Assembly: GCA_965262585.1 (NCBI GenBank) | Contig: OZ253546.1 | Span: 1,240,001 to 1,304,000 of the forward strand | Origin: JAHRAW01 sp965262585 | GTDB lineage: Bacteria; Pseudomonadota; Gammaproteobacteria; Arenicellales; Poriferihabitantaceae | Length of the DNA: 64,000 nucleotides | Direction: 5' to 3' | In this document: positions 1 through 10,300 of the stretch, piece after piece | Position numbering within the stretch: position 1 is the first letter of the stretch | Layout of the letters: the number at the start of each line of letters is the position of its first letter | Translations under genes and position numbers: made by a program | The notes under the pieces: generated by a model | What the model was told of the DNA's origin: nothing | The model's database searches: none | Seen by the model: only the letters and a program-made list of their open reading frames with translations

Positions 1-384
1 TCGGGAATGACGCACTTTTGATATTCCTCGTTTGCCGCTTGCGGACAGGCACGGGGGCGCTGTCCCTACAAGGGGATGACGAGTTGGGGGACACGGGAAT
101 CCAGTTAAACATGCCGGCGATAGCCGACTCCCCAGGCCCGTCATTCCGGCGAGATCCGACTCCTTATTGGCCTTCTGGATTCCCGATACGATGAAAAATA
201 TGGTCGCTGGCGCTCCCTATTTTTCTATCGTTCGGGAATGACGCACTTTTGACAGCCGCTCCTCAGGCCCGTCATTCTCGTGCCGCCAAGTCGTTATTCC
301 CGCGACAGCGGGGATGACGACTTGGGGGACACGGGAATCCAGTGAAACATGCCGGCGACAGCCGACTCCTTATTTAGCCGCTCC
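1..384. repeat. Mosaic of palindromic repeats (families A, B, C-half) downstream of giant gene 1
   Basis: There is no gene here. The stretch holds the tail of a family A palindrome (1-12), half of a family C element (43-69) fused directly to half of a family B element (70-110), a complete A palindrome (178-243), and a complete B hairpin (288-323, arms AAGTCGTTATTCCCGC and GCGGGAATGACGACTT in related copies). The giant gene's stop codon lies just beyond. The same arrangement occurs downstream of the second giant gene, so the block was probably duplicated with it. The function is unknown; the hairpins could also act as transcript ends. Confidence 0.8.
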
Positions 385-3300
385 TTAGAAATTCACTTCG
401 CCTTTTAGCAAGATGGCTTGGGATGGGGTGGTGCCGTCTTGGTGTTCGCCGGATAGGGTTAGGTTGTATCGGGTGTCGGATTTCCAGTTTAGGCCGAGGC
501 GGTAACTGTCGGTGGTGCCGAGGGTTAGTTCGGTGTAGGGGGTTAGGACGGCGTTCCAGTGGCGGAGGGGTACGCCGTAGCCTATGCGGGCGTCCATGTA
601 AGCGCGCGGGTCGGCGGCGGCAGTGTCAGTGTCAGTGTCGGACAGGCCTTGATCCCAGAGGGCTTGGATTCCGGTGCCGCTTTCGCCGTAGCCGGGGGTT
701 ATGGTGAGGGACAGGCCCTGGCTGTCTGCGCCGGGTTGTAGGCGTAGACTACCGCTGATTCCCCATTCTTTGTAGTTGCCGCCGCTTCCTAGTAAGGCGC
801 GGGCGCGGCCTTCTAGGGTTACGCGGGTTGCCGGGTTGCTGTAGAGTAATCCGCCGCCGATTTCGCCGCCGCCGCCGGTTTCGCCATTGCCGCCGTCATA
901 GCGGAGGCCGACTTCTACCGATGGTTGATACAATGCGCCGCTTGCCAGTGTGTGGGATTGTTTTGATTCTACGGAAATCCGCACGCGGATTGCGTCTACA
1001 TCTTGAGCGGCAATCTCGGCGTCCACTTCGCGGCTGCCTTCGATTTCCAGTTCGGTATACGACACTTCGCCTTTGAGGCGCACATCGGTTATGCCCATCT
1101 GCCACAACTCACGGCTACCGCCGATGCCGATGCTTCGTTGGTTGAGGTCGCTGACACGCAGGACATCGCCCGCGGCTTCAATTTCCAACTCGCCTTCGCC
1201 ATATCCGACTGTCGCCCATAAATCCAAGGAGCCGGTTTTCCAGCCGATATAGGGGTTCACGCTGGTTAGGTCGATGTCGTAGTCGCCTTTGTCTTGGGCG
1301 GCATCCAGATCTGTTGCCAAACCGGTTGCGCCGTCATAAGAAAAATTGCCCCGCAACCACGAGACCGACACGCCGGCCAATAAGTCCGGGTTCACGCGGG
1401 CATCGAAGCCGAGGTGTATGCCGGATAATTCGCCTTCCCAATTTAAGGTGCCGCTATCGCCGGATAATTCACGGTATTCGCCGCTTCCCCAAAATGCCGG
1501 TGAAGAACCGCCGGACGCTTCGCCATTGCTCGCATTCATCGGCAACACAAAATTGGCACCGGACAATAATTCTTTGAAGGCACGGTCGCCTTCGCTCATG
1601 GCTTCGCCGTGGGTTTGTAATACGCCTGCCAGACTCCCCTGATCGCCTAAGTTCAGGCCGCCGAAGTTGAGGCTGGGCGGCGATACCGCGTTTGTCGATA
1701 ACTCAATGCGATGGGTAATCGCGCCGGTGCTACTGGCGGACATGGCTTGGGTAACTTCCGGCAAGATTGCTTCGCTGAGGAGGGCGATGTCTTCGACCAC
1801 GACACCACGGTCACTCACGATCACCTCGTCCAGGCCCTTGACTCCGCCTACGGTGACGGTCAGTTGGAAGGTCAGGCGGAAGGTCAACTCCTCATCCTCA
1901 GGCGTCGCCCGAGTCGGTGCGGTGAAAGTCAAGACTGAGGTGGACGTTCTGACTGGGGGGGTCGTGCTCGAATCCACCGTCATTATCGTGGGCGTAATGC
2001 TCAAATCCACCATCGGTGTGCCGCCGATCTGCTCCCAGGCAAGGGTCGATACCTCAGGATCTTTACCGGTACCTTCCAAAGTTACCTCCACGCCTTCATC
2101 CACTCTTTGGTTTGGCCCGGCATTGGCTCTCGGCCCATTGGCTACCGCGACGATCACCGTGTCGGTGCCCGTCAGACCACTCGGAGCGGTAGCGGTCAGC
2201 ATGAAGGTCAATACCAAATCATCCGGCAACCGATCGGACGGGGTGAAGGTCGCGATTGCGGTGTTCGCACCCGTCAAAGCCACCAGCGGCGTGCTAATCT
2301 GCTCCCACATATAAACCAGAAGAGCATCATCACCTTCCGGATCCCTACTGCCTCTGCCATCCAAAGTTGCCACCGCATTACGGGGCACAATCTGTCTCCT
2401 TCCGGCATCGGCGATCGGCGCATCACTCGCAGGGACCGTAATGGTCACCGTGTCGGTGGCTTCCTGACCAACCGTATCCGTAACTGTCAGACTAAAGACG
2501 AACACCTCGTCCATCGCCAAACTCGCCGGGGTGGTAAAGGTCGGGCTTGATCTTGTCGGTCTGCTCAAGGTCACTATCGCCCCCGAGGTCTGCGTCCACG
2601 CAAAGGTCAGTCGCTCGCCCTCTGGATCGCTGCTGCCGCTACCGTCCAGGGTCACAAGGACATCCTTATCCTCGGTTCGGTCGTCGCCGACAAGGGCAAT
2701 CGGTGCCCCGTTTGGCTCGACACTCACGACCGTGCTAGCCTGCGTCGAATCCAGGGATCCATCATTCACCGTCAAACCAAACGTAAACGTGCTATCTACG
2801 CTCACCATCGGTGCCGTGAAGGTCGGGCTTCCGACAGTCACATTGCTCAAATTCACCGTCGTGCCGCCGGTCTGCTCCCACGCATAGGTCAGCCGATTGC
2901 GCTCCGGATCGCTGCTGCCGAAGCCGTTCAGCCTCACCGTGGCGCCCGGCAGTACCGTTTGCCGGGCCCCAGCATTAGCGACCGGCGCGGTGTTCGGCCC
3001 GGCGACTACGGTTACGAAGGCATTGGCGGTGGCTTCGCGGCCACTCGGATCGGCAACGGTCAGTTCGAGAACGTACATGACATCCGCCGACAGGCCAGTC
3101 GGCGCAGTGAAACTCGGGGTTGCGGTATTTTCGCCAATCAGAGTCACATCCGGCGCCGCCGTATTGGCGCTCACCGTCCACCCATAGGTCAGCGTCTGAT
3201 TTTCCGGATCGCTGCTGCCGCTGCCGTCCAAGTTCACGACTGCCCCCTCCTGCACATATTGAGCCGGTCCGGGATTGGCAATCGGAAACTCATTCGCAGC

Positions 3301-6300
3301 GGTGCGCACCGTAACGGTCACCGTGTCGCTATCACTGACATCGTCCTCATCTGTGACTGTCAATCGGAATTGAAAATTAACATCATTAGTCGGGCCCGGC
3401 GCGGTGAAAGTCGTGGTGGCGGTGTTTATGCTCGTTAGGAGTACCGTCGATCCGCTCACTTGCTCCCACAGATACGTTATTGCGCCTTCCTGATCGCTAC
3501 TGCCGCTGCCGTCCAAGGTTACTGTCGCGCCTGCATCCACGGTTTGCGCATCGCCAACCACAGCAACCGGCGCATCGTTGACAGCATTCACCGTGATTAC
3601 CACATTGACGGGTGCTGAACTCCGTCCCCCGTCACTGACGATTAGAGTAAAGGTCAAACTAGCAGTATCCGCCGCCGCCGCCGGCACCGGTGCCGTGAAG
3701 GTCGTGGTTGCGGTGGTAGGATTCTGCAACTCCACTTTCTGCTCGGAGCCGCCCTGATTCCACGAAAAGGTCAGCGGCTGGCCTTCTGGATCGCTACCGC
3801 TGCCGGTCAGGGTTACCAGACTGGCCTCATTCACGGTTCGGTTCGTTCCGGAGATAGTTGCCGTCGGCGCATCGTTATCAGCGCGCACCGTTACCTCCAC
3901 GCTCGCCGCCGCCGAAGTATTCGTTCCATCACTGACCGTCAAACTGAAAGTCAATACCACGCTCGTCAATATCTCCGGCGCCGTGAAACTCGGACTCCGC
4001 GCAGTGTTACTATTCAGGGTTACATTCGGCACACCGCCCGACTGCGTCCAAGCATAGGTCAGCGTCTGCTCTTCCGGATCGCTACCGCCGCCATCCAAAG
4101 TTGCCGTATCGCCCTCATCCACGGTTTGCGGATTGCCGGCATTGGCGGTGGGGCCATCGTTGTTAGCCTCCACCGTAATTAGCACCGAACCCACGGTGAT
4201 CGAACTGAGTCCACCCGGGTCCGTAACCACCAAAGTAAATCCCAAATCGAGGTTTGTCAATAAATTCGGCGCAGTAAATCTCGGGGTGGCCGTATCCGCC
4301 CCAATCAGGTCGATCACCGCCGTGCTCGCCCCGCCGGTCTGTCTCCACACATAAGTCAGCGCCGAGGCCGGGCTTTCCGGATCGCTACTGGCGCTACCAT
4401 CCAAGGTTACCTCATCACCCTCTTGCACGGTTCGATTAGCCCCGACATTGGCGATGGGCGGATCGTTTGCTCCGGCCGTCACCGTGATACGCACCCCATT
4501 TGACAGCGAACTCTCCCCTCTCGCGTCCGTAACCACCAAAATGAATGCCAGAGTAATATCGCTCACCAACTCACTGGGTGCCGTGAATTCCGGTGTGGAG
4601 GTGGTTGCATCCACCAAACTCACCGAACTGCCGCCTTCCTGCGTCCACTGATAGGTCAGCACCTCGTTTTCCAGATCGCTGCTGCCGCTAGCATCCAAGG
4701 TTACCGTAGCACCCTCATCCACGATTTGATCTGCCCCGGCATCGGCGGTGGGCCGATCGTTTACTCCGGCCGTCACCGTAATCACTACATTGGAAGCGGA
4801 TGCCGAATCCGACACCTCGTCATTGACGGTCAGGCTGAAGGTCAAAGTCGTATTCACCAACAACTGCACCGGCACAGTAAAATTCGGCCGGACGGTGTCC
4901 GCATTATTCAAAGACACCACCGGCGTACCGACTTGCGTCCAACTATAGGTCAGCCCAACGCCTTCCAGATCGCTACTGCCGCTACCATCCAAGGCTACCA
5001 TAGCGCCCTCAGCCACGGTTTGATCCGCTCCGGCATTGGCGGTGGGCGGATCGTTTACTCCGGCTGCCACCGTGATCACCACCTGATCCGCCGGCGAAAC
5101 ATTGCCACTGGTGTCCGTAACCACCAAAGCGAACGTCAGTATACTATCCTCCAATAACTCACTGGGTGCCGTGAATTGCGGCATGGCGGTGGTCGCATTA
5201 CTCAAACTCACCGGCGACCCGTCAATCTGCCCCCAATTATAAGTCAGCGTATCGCTTTCCGGATCGCTGCTGGCAGTACCGGTCAGGCTTACCGTAGCGC
5301 CCTCCATCACGGATTGATCAGGACCCGCATCGGCAATGGGCCGAGCGTTTACTACGGGTATGGCGGTTACGGTGATTACTACCGTGGCGGGTTGCGAAGT
5401 AGTCGCTCCGTCACCGATGGTCAGGCTGAAGGTCAACCTCTCATCAGCCGCCAACTGCACCGGCGCATTAAAAGTCGGCTGGGCGGTGTCCGCATTATTC
5501 AAAGTTACTCTCGACCCGCCGGTGCCGGTCTGAGTCCACGTAAAGGTCAGCGGCTGGTTCTCTGCATCGCTACCGCTACCGGTCAGGGTTACCAAATCAC
5601 CCTCATCCACGGTTTGCGCAGGCCCGACAGTGATGGTGGGCGCATCGTTTGTTCCGGCTCTCACCGTGATCAGCACATCGCTGAACCTCAAATTCCGCAT
5701 CCTGTCATTGGACGTGAAATCCCGCACCCTGTCACTGACCGTCAGACGGAAAGTGAACACCGTATTAGTCACAACCTGCGGTGTCGTGAAGGTCGGCTGG
5801 GCGGTGTTCGCATTCATCAAATCCACTGCCGGCGTGCCCATCTGATCCCATTGATAGGTCAGCGGTTGCTCTTCCGGATCGCTGCTGGCGCTGCCGTCCA
5901 GAGTTACCGTCGCCTCTTCATCCACGGTTTGCGCAGGGCCGGCATCGGCAGTCGGCACCGAGTCAATTTGGACCACCGTGACCGTCACCGTATCCGCAGC
6001 CGAAGCATTCCCGCTCTCGTCCGTAACCACCAAACTGAAAGTCAAAAAGATGGTCTGCGCGCCTGTCACCACACCCGGTGCCGTGAATTGCGGGCGATCG
6101 GTATCTTCTCTCATCAAAGTCACCTGCTCATCTGGCGTACCCCCTATCTGCATCCACAGATAGTCCAAATCCTCGTCTTCCGGATCGCTACTGCCTCTGC
6201 CGTCTAAGGTTATCCGATCGCCTTCCGATGGTTGACTGGCGGGGGGAAGTCCGGCATCGGCAATCGGCGCCTCGTTCACACCAGCGTTCACCGTGATGGT

Positions 6301-9300
6301 CGCACTGTCAGTGGCCGACAGACCACCTACGCCTAATTCCGTAACCATCAGTTGAAACGTCAATATGGCATTACTCAACAACTGCTGCGGGGCGGTAAAG
6401 GTCGGGCCAGTCGTATTAGGCCCAAACAAAATTACCTGCTCATCTTCCGGAACCCCGATCTGCGTCCACTGATAGGTGAACCCCCTGCCTTCCGGATCGC
6501 TGCTTTCGCTGCCGTCCAAGGTTACTGTCGCGCCCTCTTCCACGGTTTGCGGGCTGACCTTGGCCACCGGCGGATCGTTGTCAGCACGCACCGTGATGAT
6601 CACCTCTGCGGAATTCTGTAGTCCACCTGCGTCCGTAACCGCCAAACTGAAACTCAACTCGGTATCCGTCAACAAATTCGGCGCCGTGAAGGTCGGGCTG
6701 ACCACAGATGGATCCGATAAACTCACCCGCTCTGCCGCTCCGCCACCCAATTGCCTCCACTCATAGGTCAGCCCATTGTCTTCCGGATCGCTACCGCTAC
6801 CGGTCAGGGTTACCAAATCATCCTCTTCCACGGTTTGCGCAGGCCCGACAGTGACGGTCGGCCCTTCGTTGACAGCCTGCACCGTAATCACCACGCTCGC
6901 CGGTGCCGAAGACATACCGCCCGCCATAACCACCAAATTAAAGGTCAAGTTGGCGTCTGCCATCAAATTCGGTGCCGTAAAAGTCGGGCTGACGGCAGCC
7001 GAACTCGATAAATCCGCTTGCTCATTCGGCGTGCCACCCACCTGCGTCCACCGATAGGTCAGCCTCGAGCCTTCCGGATCGCGGCTGCCGCTACCATCCA
7101 GGGTTACCGTCTGACCCTCCCGCATGGTTTGCGCGCTACCGGCGTTGGCAATCGGCGCCTCATTGCTGAGAAATGTCACCGTAACACGCACATTCGCAGC
7201 GCGCGAAGACAGACCGCGCGCATCCGTAACCACCAAACTGAAGGTCAATACCGCGTCCCTTGCCACATTCGGTGCTGTGAACATCGGTGTGGCGACACTC
7301 ATAATCGGTACACTTACCTGCTGTGCCTCGGTGCCGCCCACCTGCGTCCACGCATAGGTCAGCGTCTCGCTTTCCGGATCGCTGCTGCCGCTGCCGTCCA
7401 GGGTTACCGTCGTATTCTCATCCACGGTTTGCGCATCCCCGGCATCGACGGTTGGCGCATTGTTGGGACCAGCCCTCACGGTGATGATTACCATTGCGGT
7501 TTCGCTTTCACCATCGGCGGTGACGGTCAGTTTGAAAGTCAACTCAATATCTTCCGCCAAATCATCAGGCGCGAAGAAGGTCGACCGGACGGTGTTCGCA
7601 TCCGTCAAACTTACGGTGTTCGCATCCATCAAACTTACCGATGGGTCACTAATCTGCTCCCATTGATAGGTCAGATCCTGACCTGCCGGAGCGCGACTGT
7701 CTCTGCCGTTCAAAGTTACAAAACCGCCCTCATTTACTATCTGCGCATCTCCGGCATCAGCAACCAGAACATCGGTCACGCTAGACCTCACCGTAATACT
7801 CACATTCGCGTCTTCGCGCACAGACGGCGTTCCGGCGAGCGAATCCGCACTCCCGTCATTGACCGTCAAACGGAAAAACAAAGTAATACTTGAATTAGAT
7901 GCCGTGAAGGTCGGCGTGGCGGTGGTCCCATTCGTCAAACTTATCGGATTCTCCAAAGTTGCCGAAGTGCCACTATACTGTTCCCACACATAGGTCAGCG
8001 CCTGACCTTCCGGATCCCGGCTACCAGTGCCATTCAAAGTCACCTGCTCACCCACATCCACGACTTGATTAGCCCCGGCATCGGCAACCGGCGGAGCGTT
8101 GCTTGCGCGCACCGTGATCACCACCGTAGACGGCGGCGAAGACATACCGCTCGGATCCGTAACCACCAAACTGAAGGTCAAGTTGGCGTTCGCCGCCAAA
8201 TTCGGCGCAGTAAAGGTCGGGCTGGCACGACTAAGCAAACTCGACAAACTCACTTGCTGTGCCGCCGTACCGCCCACTTGCGTCCACTGATATTCCAGCG
8301 CCCTGCCTTCCGGATCGCTACTGGCACTGCCGTCCAGGGTTACCGTCGTATTCTCATCCACGGTTTGCGCAACCCCGGCATTGGCGATTGGCGGATCGTC
8401 CGCTCCGGCCGTCACCGCGATGGCGACCTGGTCGCGCGCCACGGCACCATCCGGGAAGGTGACTGACAGTCGGAAGAACAACCTAGTATTGATCGCCAAC
8501 TGAGTAGGCGCCGTGAAGGTCGCCGTGGCGGTGTCCGCATCCGTCAAACTTACCGGCGTGCCGCTAGTCTGCTCCCACAGATAACTAGTCGGCAGACCGC
8601 CCTCGCTACTGCCGCTCAAGGTCACCTGCGCTCCCTCATTCACCGATTGATCCGCTCCGGCATTGGCAACCGCCGGTGCGCTCCTCTCCACCGTAATGCT
8701 TACCTGCTTAGAGCCGGTCTGCCCCCCTTGATCCAGAACCTTCAGTTCGAAAACAAGCGTGACATCATTAGCCAACATCGACGGCGCCGTGAAGGCCGCC
8801 GTGGCGTTGTTCGCACCCGTCACATTTACCGTCTGGCCGCTGATCTGATCCCACCGATAGGCCAAGGCCAAGCCCTCGGGATCAACACTACCGGTGCCAT
8901 CCAAAATCACCTGAGCACCCTCGCTCACCAGACTAGGCGCAGAAGGCTGCGAGATCGGCACATCATCCCGCACCGAAATATTCAGAACCTGCGTGTCCAC
9001 ATCGCCATTCGCATCGGTGACCGTGTAGTTCACATCCACGGCGGCCATCCTAGCGGTCGGTGTGCCCGACAGAACGCGGGTGGCGGCGTCAAAGGTCAGG
9101 CCAGTTGGCACACTAGCCAGCGCGTAAACCAACGGCTCATTACCGCCCCGGGCTGAAGGTAGCGTCACATCCACCGGTTGAGTGATCCGATACCGCTGGT
9201 TTCTACCACCAATCGAAGTCAGGTTTGCCGTAGACAACTCCAGCAACAAAGATAAGCGGTGGGTCATCACCACGGAACTGACTCCCGTAGTATTGACCGC

Positions 9301-10044
9301 GTCAATTCGGTAGGTGTAGGTCACTCCCCGTACAACGTTGGTATCGATGTAAGTCGTAATCGCCTCACCCACAGATTCAAAGATACGATTCGAACTACCA
9401 TCATCGGTGCGGACAATGTTATAGCCGATGAAAGCATTCCCACGCGTAGCGGGTTCCTCCCAAGTCACTGAGAGCCCGCCCTCGTTTGGAATTTCGGTAA
9501 TCGTAAGATTCTGCACATCGCTTGGAACCACATCAGGCGGGCTCCTAATAGTGGGGGACGCCTGAGTGGACCACGGACCAGCACCCGATGCGTTGACCGC
9601 CCGAACCCGATAAAAATAATCCCCCGCTGGAACATTAGAGTCGTTGTAACCCGTTCTCACCGGATTACCGGCAGACAGAACCTGATAAATGGTAGCAGCG
9701 TCGTAGGAATCCGCCTCAGCCCGGCGTTGCAAATCAAAACTCGTTACGCTCCCTGTAGGCGCATCCCAAGTCAAAGTAGCACCCGCACCCCGACCCGGTC
9801 TCGCTCGAATTTCCTGTGCCTGGAAATTCGTCACCTGCACCGGCACCGCCTGCGCGTTAGCCTGCGAAACCATCCCGGCGAACAGGCTCAACCCAAGCAG
9901 CAAGCCGCCAATGGCCCTTGTGCAGAGATAGGGGGGGGCGATGCGTTTGCCCCTCGCCCCAATAAAAAGGCGCGAAAAAAGTTGAATCCCGGAACAGGGC
10001 ACACTAATTAGCCGTGAAATTATTCGTAGTTTATGGCACATCAT
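385..10044 (-). CDS. Giant secreted FNIII/PKD-repeat protein with C-terminal autotransporter-like beta-barrel (copy 1)
   Basis: A 3219-residue protein predicted to be exported and anchored in the outer membrane. The N-terminus has an unusually long signal region (about 64 residues, basic stretches, a Leu/Gly-rich core, ending QANA). Two fibronectin type III domains follow (about 67-270), then an Ig-like 'putative Ig' module (about 275-360, with the GLTF..TRVLSGTP signature). Next come 24 PKD/REJ-like repeats of roughly 95-100 residues (about 360-2745), typically with DAG..QTV.EG, LDGSGSSDPEG, TY.W.Q and FTAP motifs. A linker and a beta-rich C-terminal domain of about 370 residues end in VNF, with the terminal Phe typical of outer-membrane barrels. 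The chosen ATG follows a GAGG-like ribosome site and matches the paralogue. The long cell-surface stalk suggests adhesion or host contact, but the ligand is unknown. It is a tandem paralogue of the gene at 10848-20774. Confidence 0.88.
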   Translation of the reverse strand: MMCHKLRIISRLISVPCSGIQLFSRLFIGARGKRIAPPYLCTRAIGGLLLGLSLFAGMVSQANAQAVPVQVTNFQAQEIRARPGRGAGATLTWDAPTGSVTSFDLQRRAEADSYDAATIYQVLSAGNPVRTGYNDSNVPAGDYFYRVRAVNASGAGPWSTQASPTIRSPPDVVPSDVQNLTITEIPNEGGLSVTWEEPATRGNAFIGYNIVRTDDGSSNRIFESVGEAITTYIDTNVVRGVTYTYRIDAVNTTGVSSVVMTHRLSLLLELSTANLTSIGGRNQRYRITQPVDVTLPSARGGNEPLVYALASVPTGLTFDAATRVLSGTPTARMAAVDVNYTVTDANGDVDTQVLNISVRDDVPISQPSAPSLVSEGAQVILDGTGSVDPEGLALAYRWDQISGQTVNVTGANNATAAFTAPSMLANDVTLVFELKVLDQGGQTGSKQVSITVERSAPAVANAGADQSVNEGAQVTLSGSSEGGLPTSYLWEQTSGTPVSLTDADTATATFTAPTQLAINTRLFFRLSVTFPDGAVARDQVAIAVTAGADDPPIANAGVAQTVDENTTVTLDGSASSDPEGRALEYQWTQVGGTAAQQVSLSSLLSRASPTFTAPNLAANANLTFSLVVTDPSGMSSPPSTVVITVRASNAPPVADAGANQVVDVGEQVTLNGTGSRDPEGQALTYVWEQYSGTSATLENPISLTNGTTATPTFTASNSSITLFFRLTVNDGSADSLAGTPSVREDANVSITVRSSVTDVLVADAGDAQIVNEGGFVTLNGRDSRAPAGQDLTYQWEQISDPSVSLMDANTVSLTDANTVRSTFFAPDDLAEDIELTFKLTVTADGESETAMVIITVRAGPNNAPTVDAGDAQTVDENTTVTLDGSGSSDPESETLTYAWTQVGGTEAQQVSVPIMSVATPMFTAPNVARDAVLTFSLVVTDARGLSSRAANVRVTVTFLSNEAPIANAGSAQTMREGQTVTLDGSGSRDPEGSRLTYRWTQVGGTPNEQADLSSSAAVSPTFTAPNLMADANLTFNLVVMAGGMSSAPASVVITVQAVNEGPTVTVGPAQTVEEDDLVTLTGSGSDPEDNGLTYEWRQLGGGAAERVSLSDPSVVSPTFTAPNLLTDTELSFSLAVTDAGGLQNSAEVIITVRADNDPPVAKVSPQTVEEGATVTLDGSESSDPEGRGFTYQWTQIGVPEDEQVILFGPNTTGPTFTAPQQLLSNAILTFQLMVTELGVGGLSATDSATITVNAGVNEAPIADAGLPPASQPSEGDRITLDGRGSSDPEDEDLDYLWMQIGGTPDEQVTLMREDTDRPQFTAPGVVTGAQTIFLTFSLVVTDESGNASAADTVTVTVVQIDSVPTADAGPAQTVDEEATVTLDGSASSDPEEQPLTYQWDQMGTPAVDLMNANTAQPTFTTPQVVTNTVFTFRLTVSDRVRDFTSNDRMRNLRFSDVLITVRAGTNDAPTITVGPAQTVDEGDLVTLTGSGSDAENQPLTFTWTQTGTGGSRVTLNNADTAQPTFNAPVQLAADERLTFSLTIGDGATTSQPATVVITVTAIPVVNARPIADAGPDQSVMEGATVSLTGTASSDPESDTLTYNWGQIDGSPVSLSNATTAMPQFTAPSELLEDSILTFALVVTDTSGNVSPADQVVITVAAGVNDPPTANAGADQTVAEGAMVALDGSGSSDLEGVGLTYSWTQVGTPVVSLNNADTVRPNFTVPVQLLVNTTLTFSLTVNDEVSDSASASNVVITVTAGVNDRPTADAGADQIVDEGATVTLDASGSSDLENEVLTYQWTQEGGSSVSLVDATTSTPEFTAPSELVSDITLAFILVVTDARGESSLSNGVRITVTAGANDPPIANVGANRTVQEGDEVTLDGSASSDPESPASALTYVWRQTGGASTAVIDLIGADTATPRFTAPNLLTNLDLGFTLVVTDPGGLSSITVGSVLITVEANNDGPTANAGNPQTVDEGDTATLDGGGSDPEEQTLTYAWTQSGGVPNVTLNSNTARSPSFTAPEILTSVVLTFSLTVSDGTNTSAAASVEVTVRADNDAPTATISGTNRTVNEASLVTLTGSGSDPEGQPLTFSWNQGGSEQKVELQNPTTATTTFTAPVPAAAADTASLTFTLIVSDGGRSSAPVNVVITVNAVNDAPVAVVGDAQTVDAGATVTLDGSGSSDQEGAITYLWEQVSGSTVLLTSINTATTTFTAPGPTNDVNFQFRLTVTDEDDVSDSDTVTVTVRTAANEFPIANPGPAQYVQEGAVVNLDGSGSSDPENQTLTYGWTVSANTAAPDVTLIGENTATPSFTAPTGLSADVMYVLELTVADPSGREATANAFVTVVAGPNTAPVANAGARQTVLPGATVRLNGFGSSDPERNRLTYAWEQTGGTTVNLSNVTVGSPTFTAPMVSVDSTFTFGLTVNDGSLDSTQASTVVSVEPNGAPIALVGDDRTEDKDVLVTLDGSGSSDPEGERLTFAWTQTSGAIVTLSRPTRSSPTFTTPASLAMDEVFVFSLTVTDTVGQEATDTVTITVPASDAPIADAGRRQIVPRNAVATLDGRGSRDPEGDDALLVYMWEQISTPLVALTGANTAIATFTPSDRLPDDLVLTFMLTATAPSGLTGTDTVIVAVANGPRANAGPNQRVDEGVEVTLEGTGKDPEVSTLAWEQIGGTPMVDLSITPTIMTVDSSTTPPVRTSTSVLTFTAPTRATPEDEELTFRLTFQLTVTVGGVKGLDEVIVSDRGVVVEDIALLSEAILPEVTQAMSASSTGAITHRIELSTNAVSPPSLNFGGLNLGDQGSLAGVLQTHGEAMSEGDRAFKELLSGANFVLPMNASNGEASGGSSPAFWGSGEYRELSGDSGTLNWEGELSGIHLGFDARVNPDLLAGVSVSWLRGNFSYDGATGLATDLDAAQDKGDYDIDLTSVNPYIGWKTGSLDLWATVGYGEGELEIEAAGDVLRVSDLNQRSIGIGGSRELWQMGITDVRLKGEVSYTELEIEGSREVDAEIAAQDVDAIRVRISVESKQSHTLASGALYQPSVEVGLRYDGGNGETGGGGEIGGGLLYSNPATRVTLEGRARALLGSGGNYKEWGISGSLRLQPGADSQGLSLTITPGYGESGTGIQALWDQGLSDTDTDTAAADPRAYMDARIGYGVPLRHWNAVLTPYTELTLGTTDSYRLGLNWKSDTRYNLTLSGEHQDGTTPSQAILLKGEVNF

Positions 10045-10300
10045 GTTCTCGTATACCTCGTATCAGTTCAATGAAAAACCCCCCGTACACCAAGATTATT
10101 AGGTGTTCAGGCATCGCAATAAGCCCAGATTACAACTTATTTACCTCGTACGCAAGACCATTATACATAGTCATTTGAACCAGTTGAACCAGTCAAACCT
10201 ACATATACCCCACATAAGCCGCCTACTCTATCATATTAAAGCCCCCCCGCAATAGGTTTCCAGGGCGGTATTTATTGGGCGAATTTTGGCGTTATTTAGC
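10045..10300 (-). promoter_or_regulatory. Conserved upstream region of giant gene 1 with candidate -10 box
   Basis: This non-coding stretch is nearly identical to the region upstream of the second giant gene. Read on the minus strand it contains TATAAT (10160-10165), about 115 nt before the ATG. The -35 match at a standard spacing is weak. Conservation up to about 10300 shows that the promoter was duplicated together with the gene. The long leader may carry regulation, but no recognisable riboswitch was seen. Confidence 0.5.

Noticed and set aside
1667..2314. Long plus-strand open frames opposite the giant genes (also 12121-12921, 5176-6207, 7018-7893 and 17763-18602)
   Set aside because: They are antisense shadows caused by the GC-rich repeat composition. 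They repeat with each PKD unit and lack ribosome sites or family similarity.
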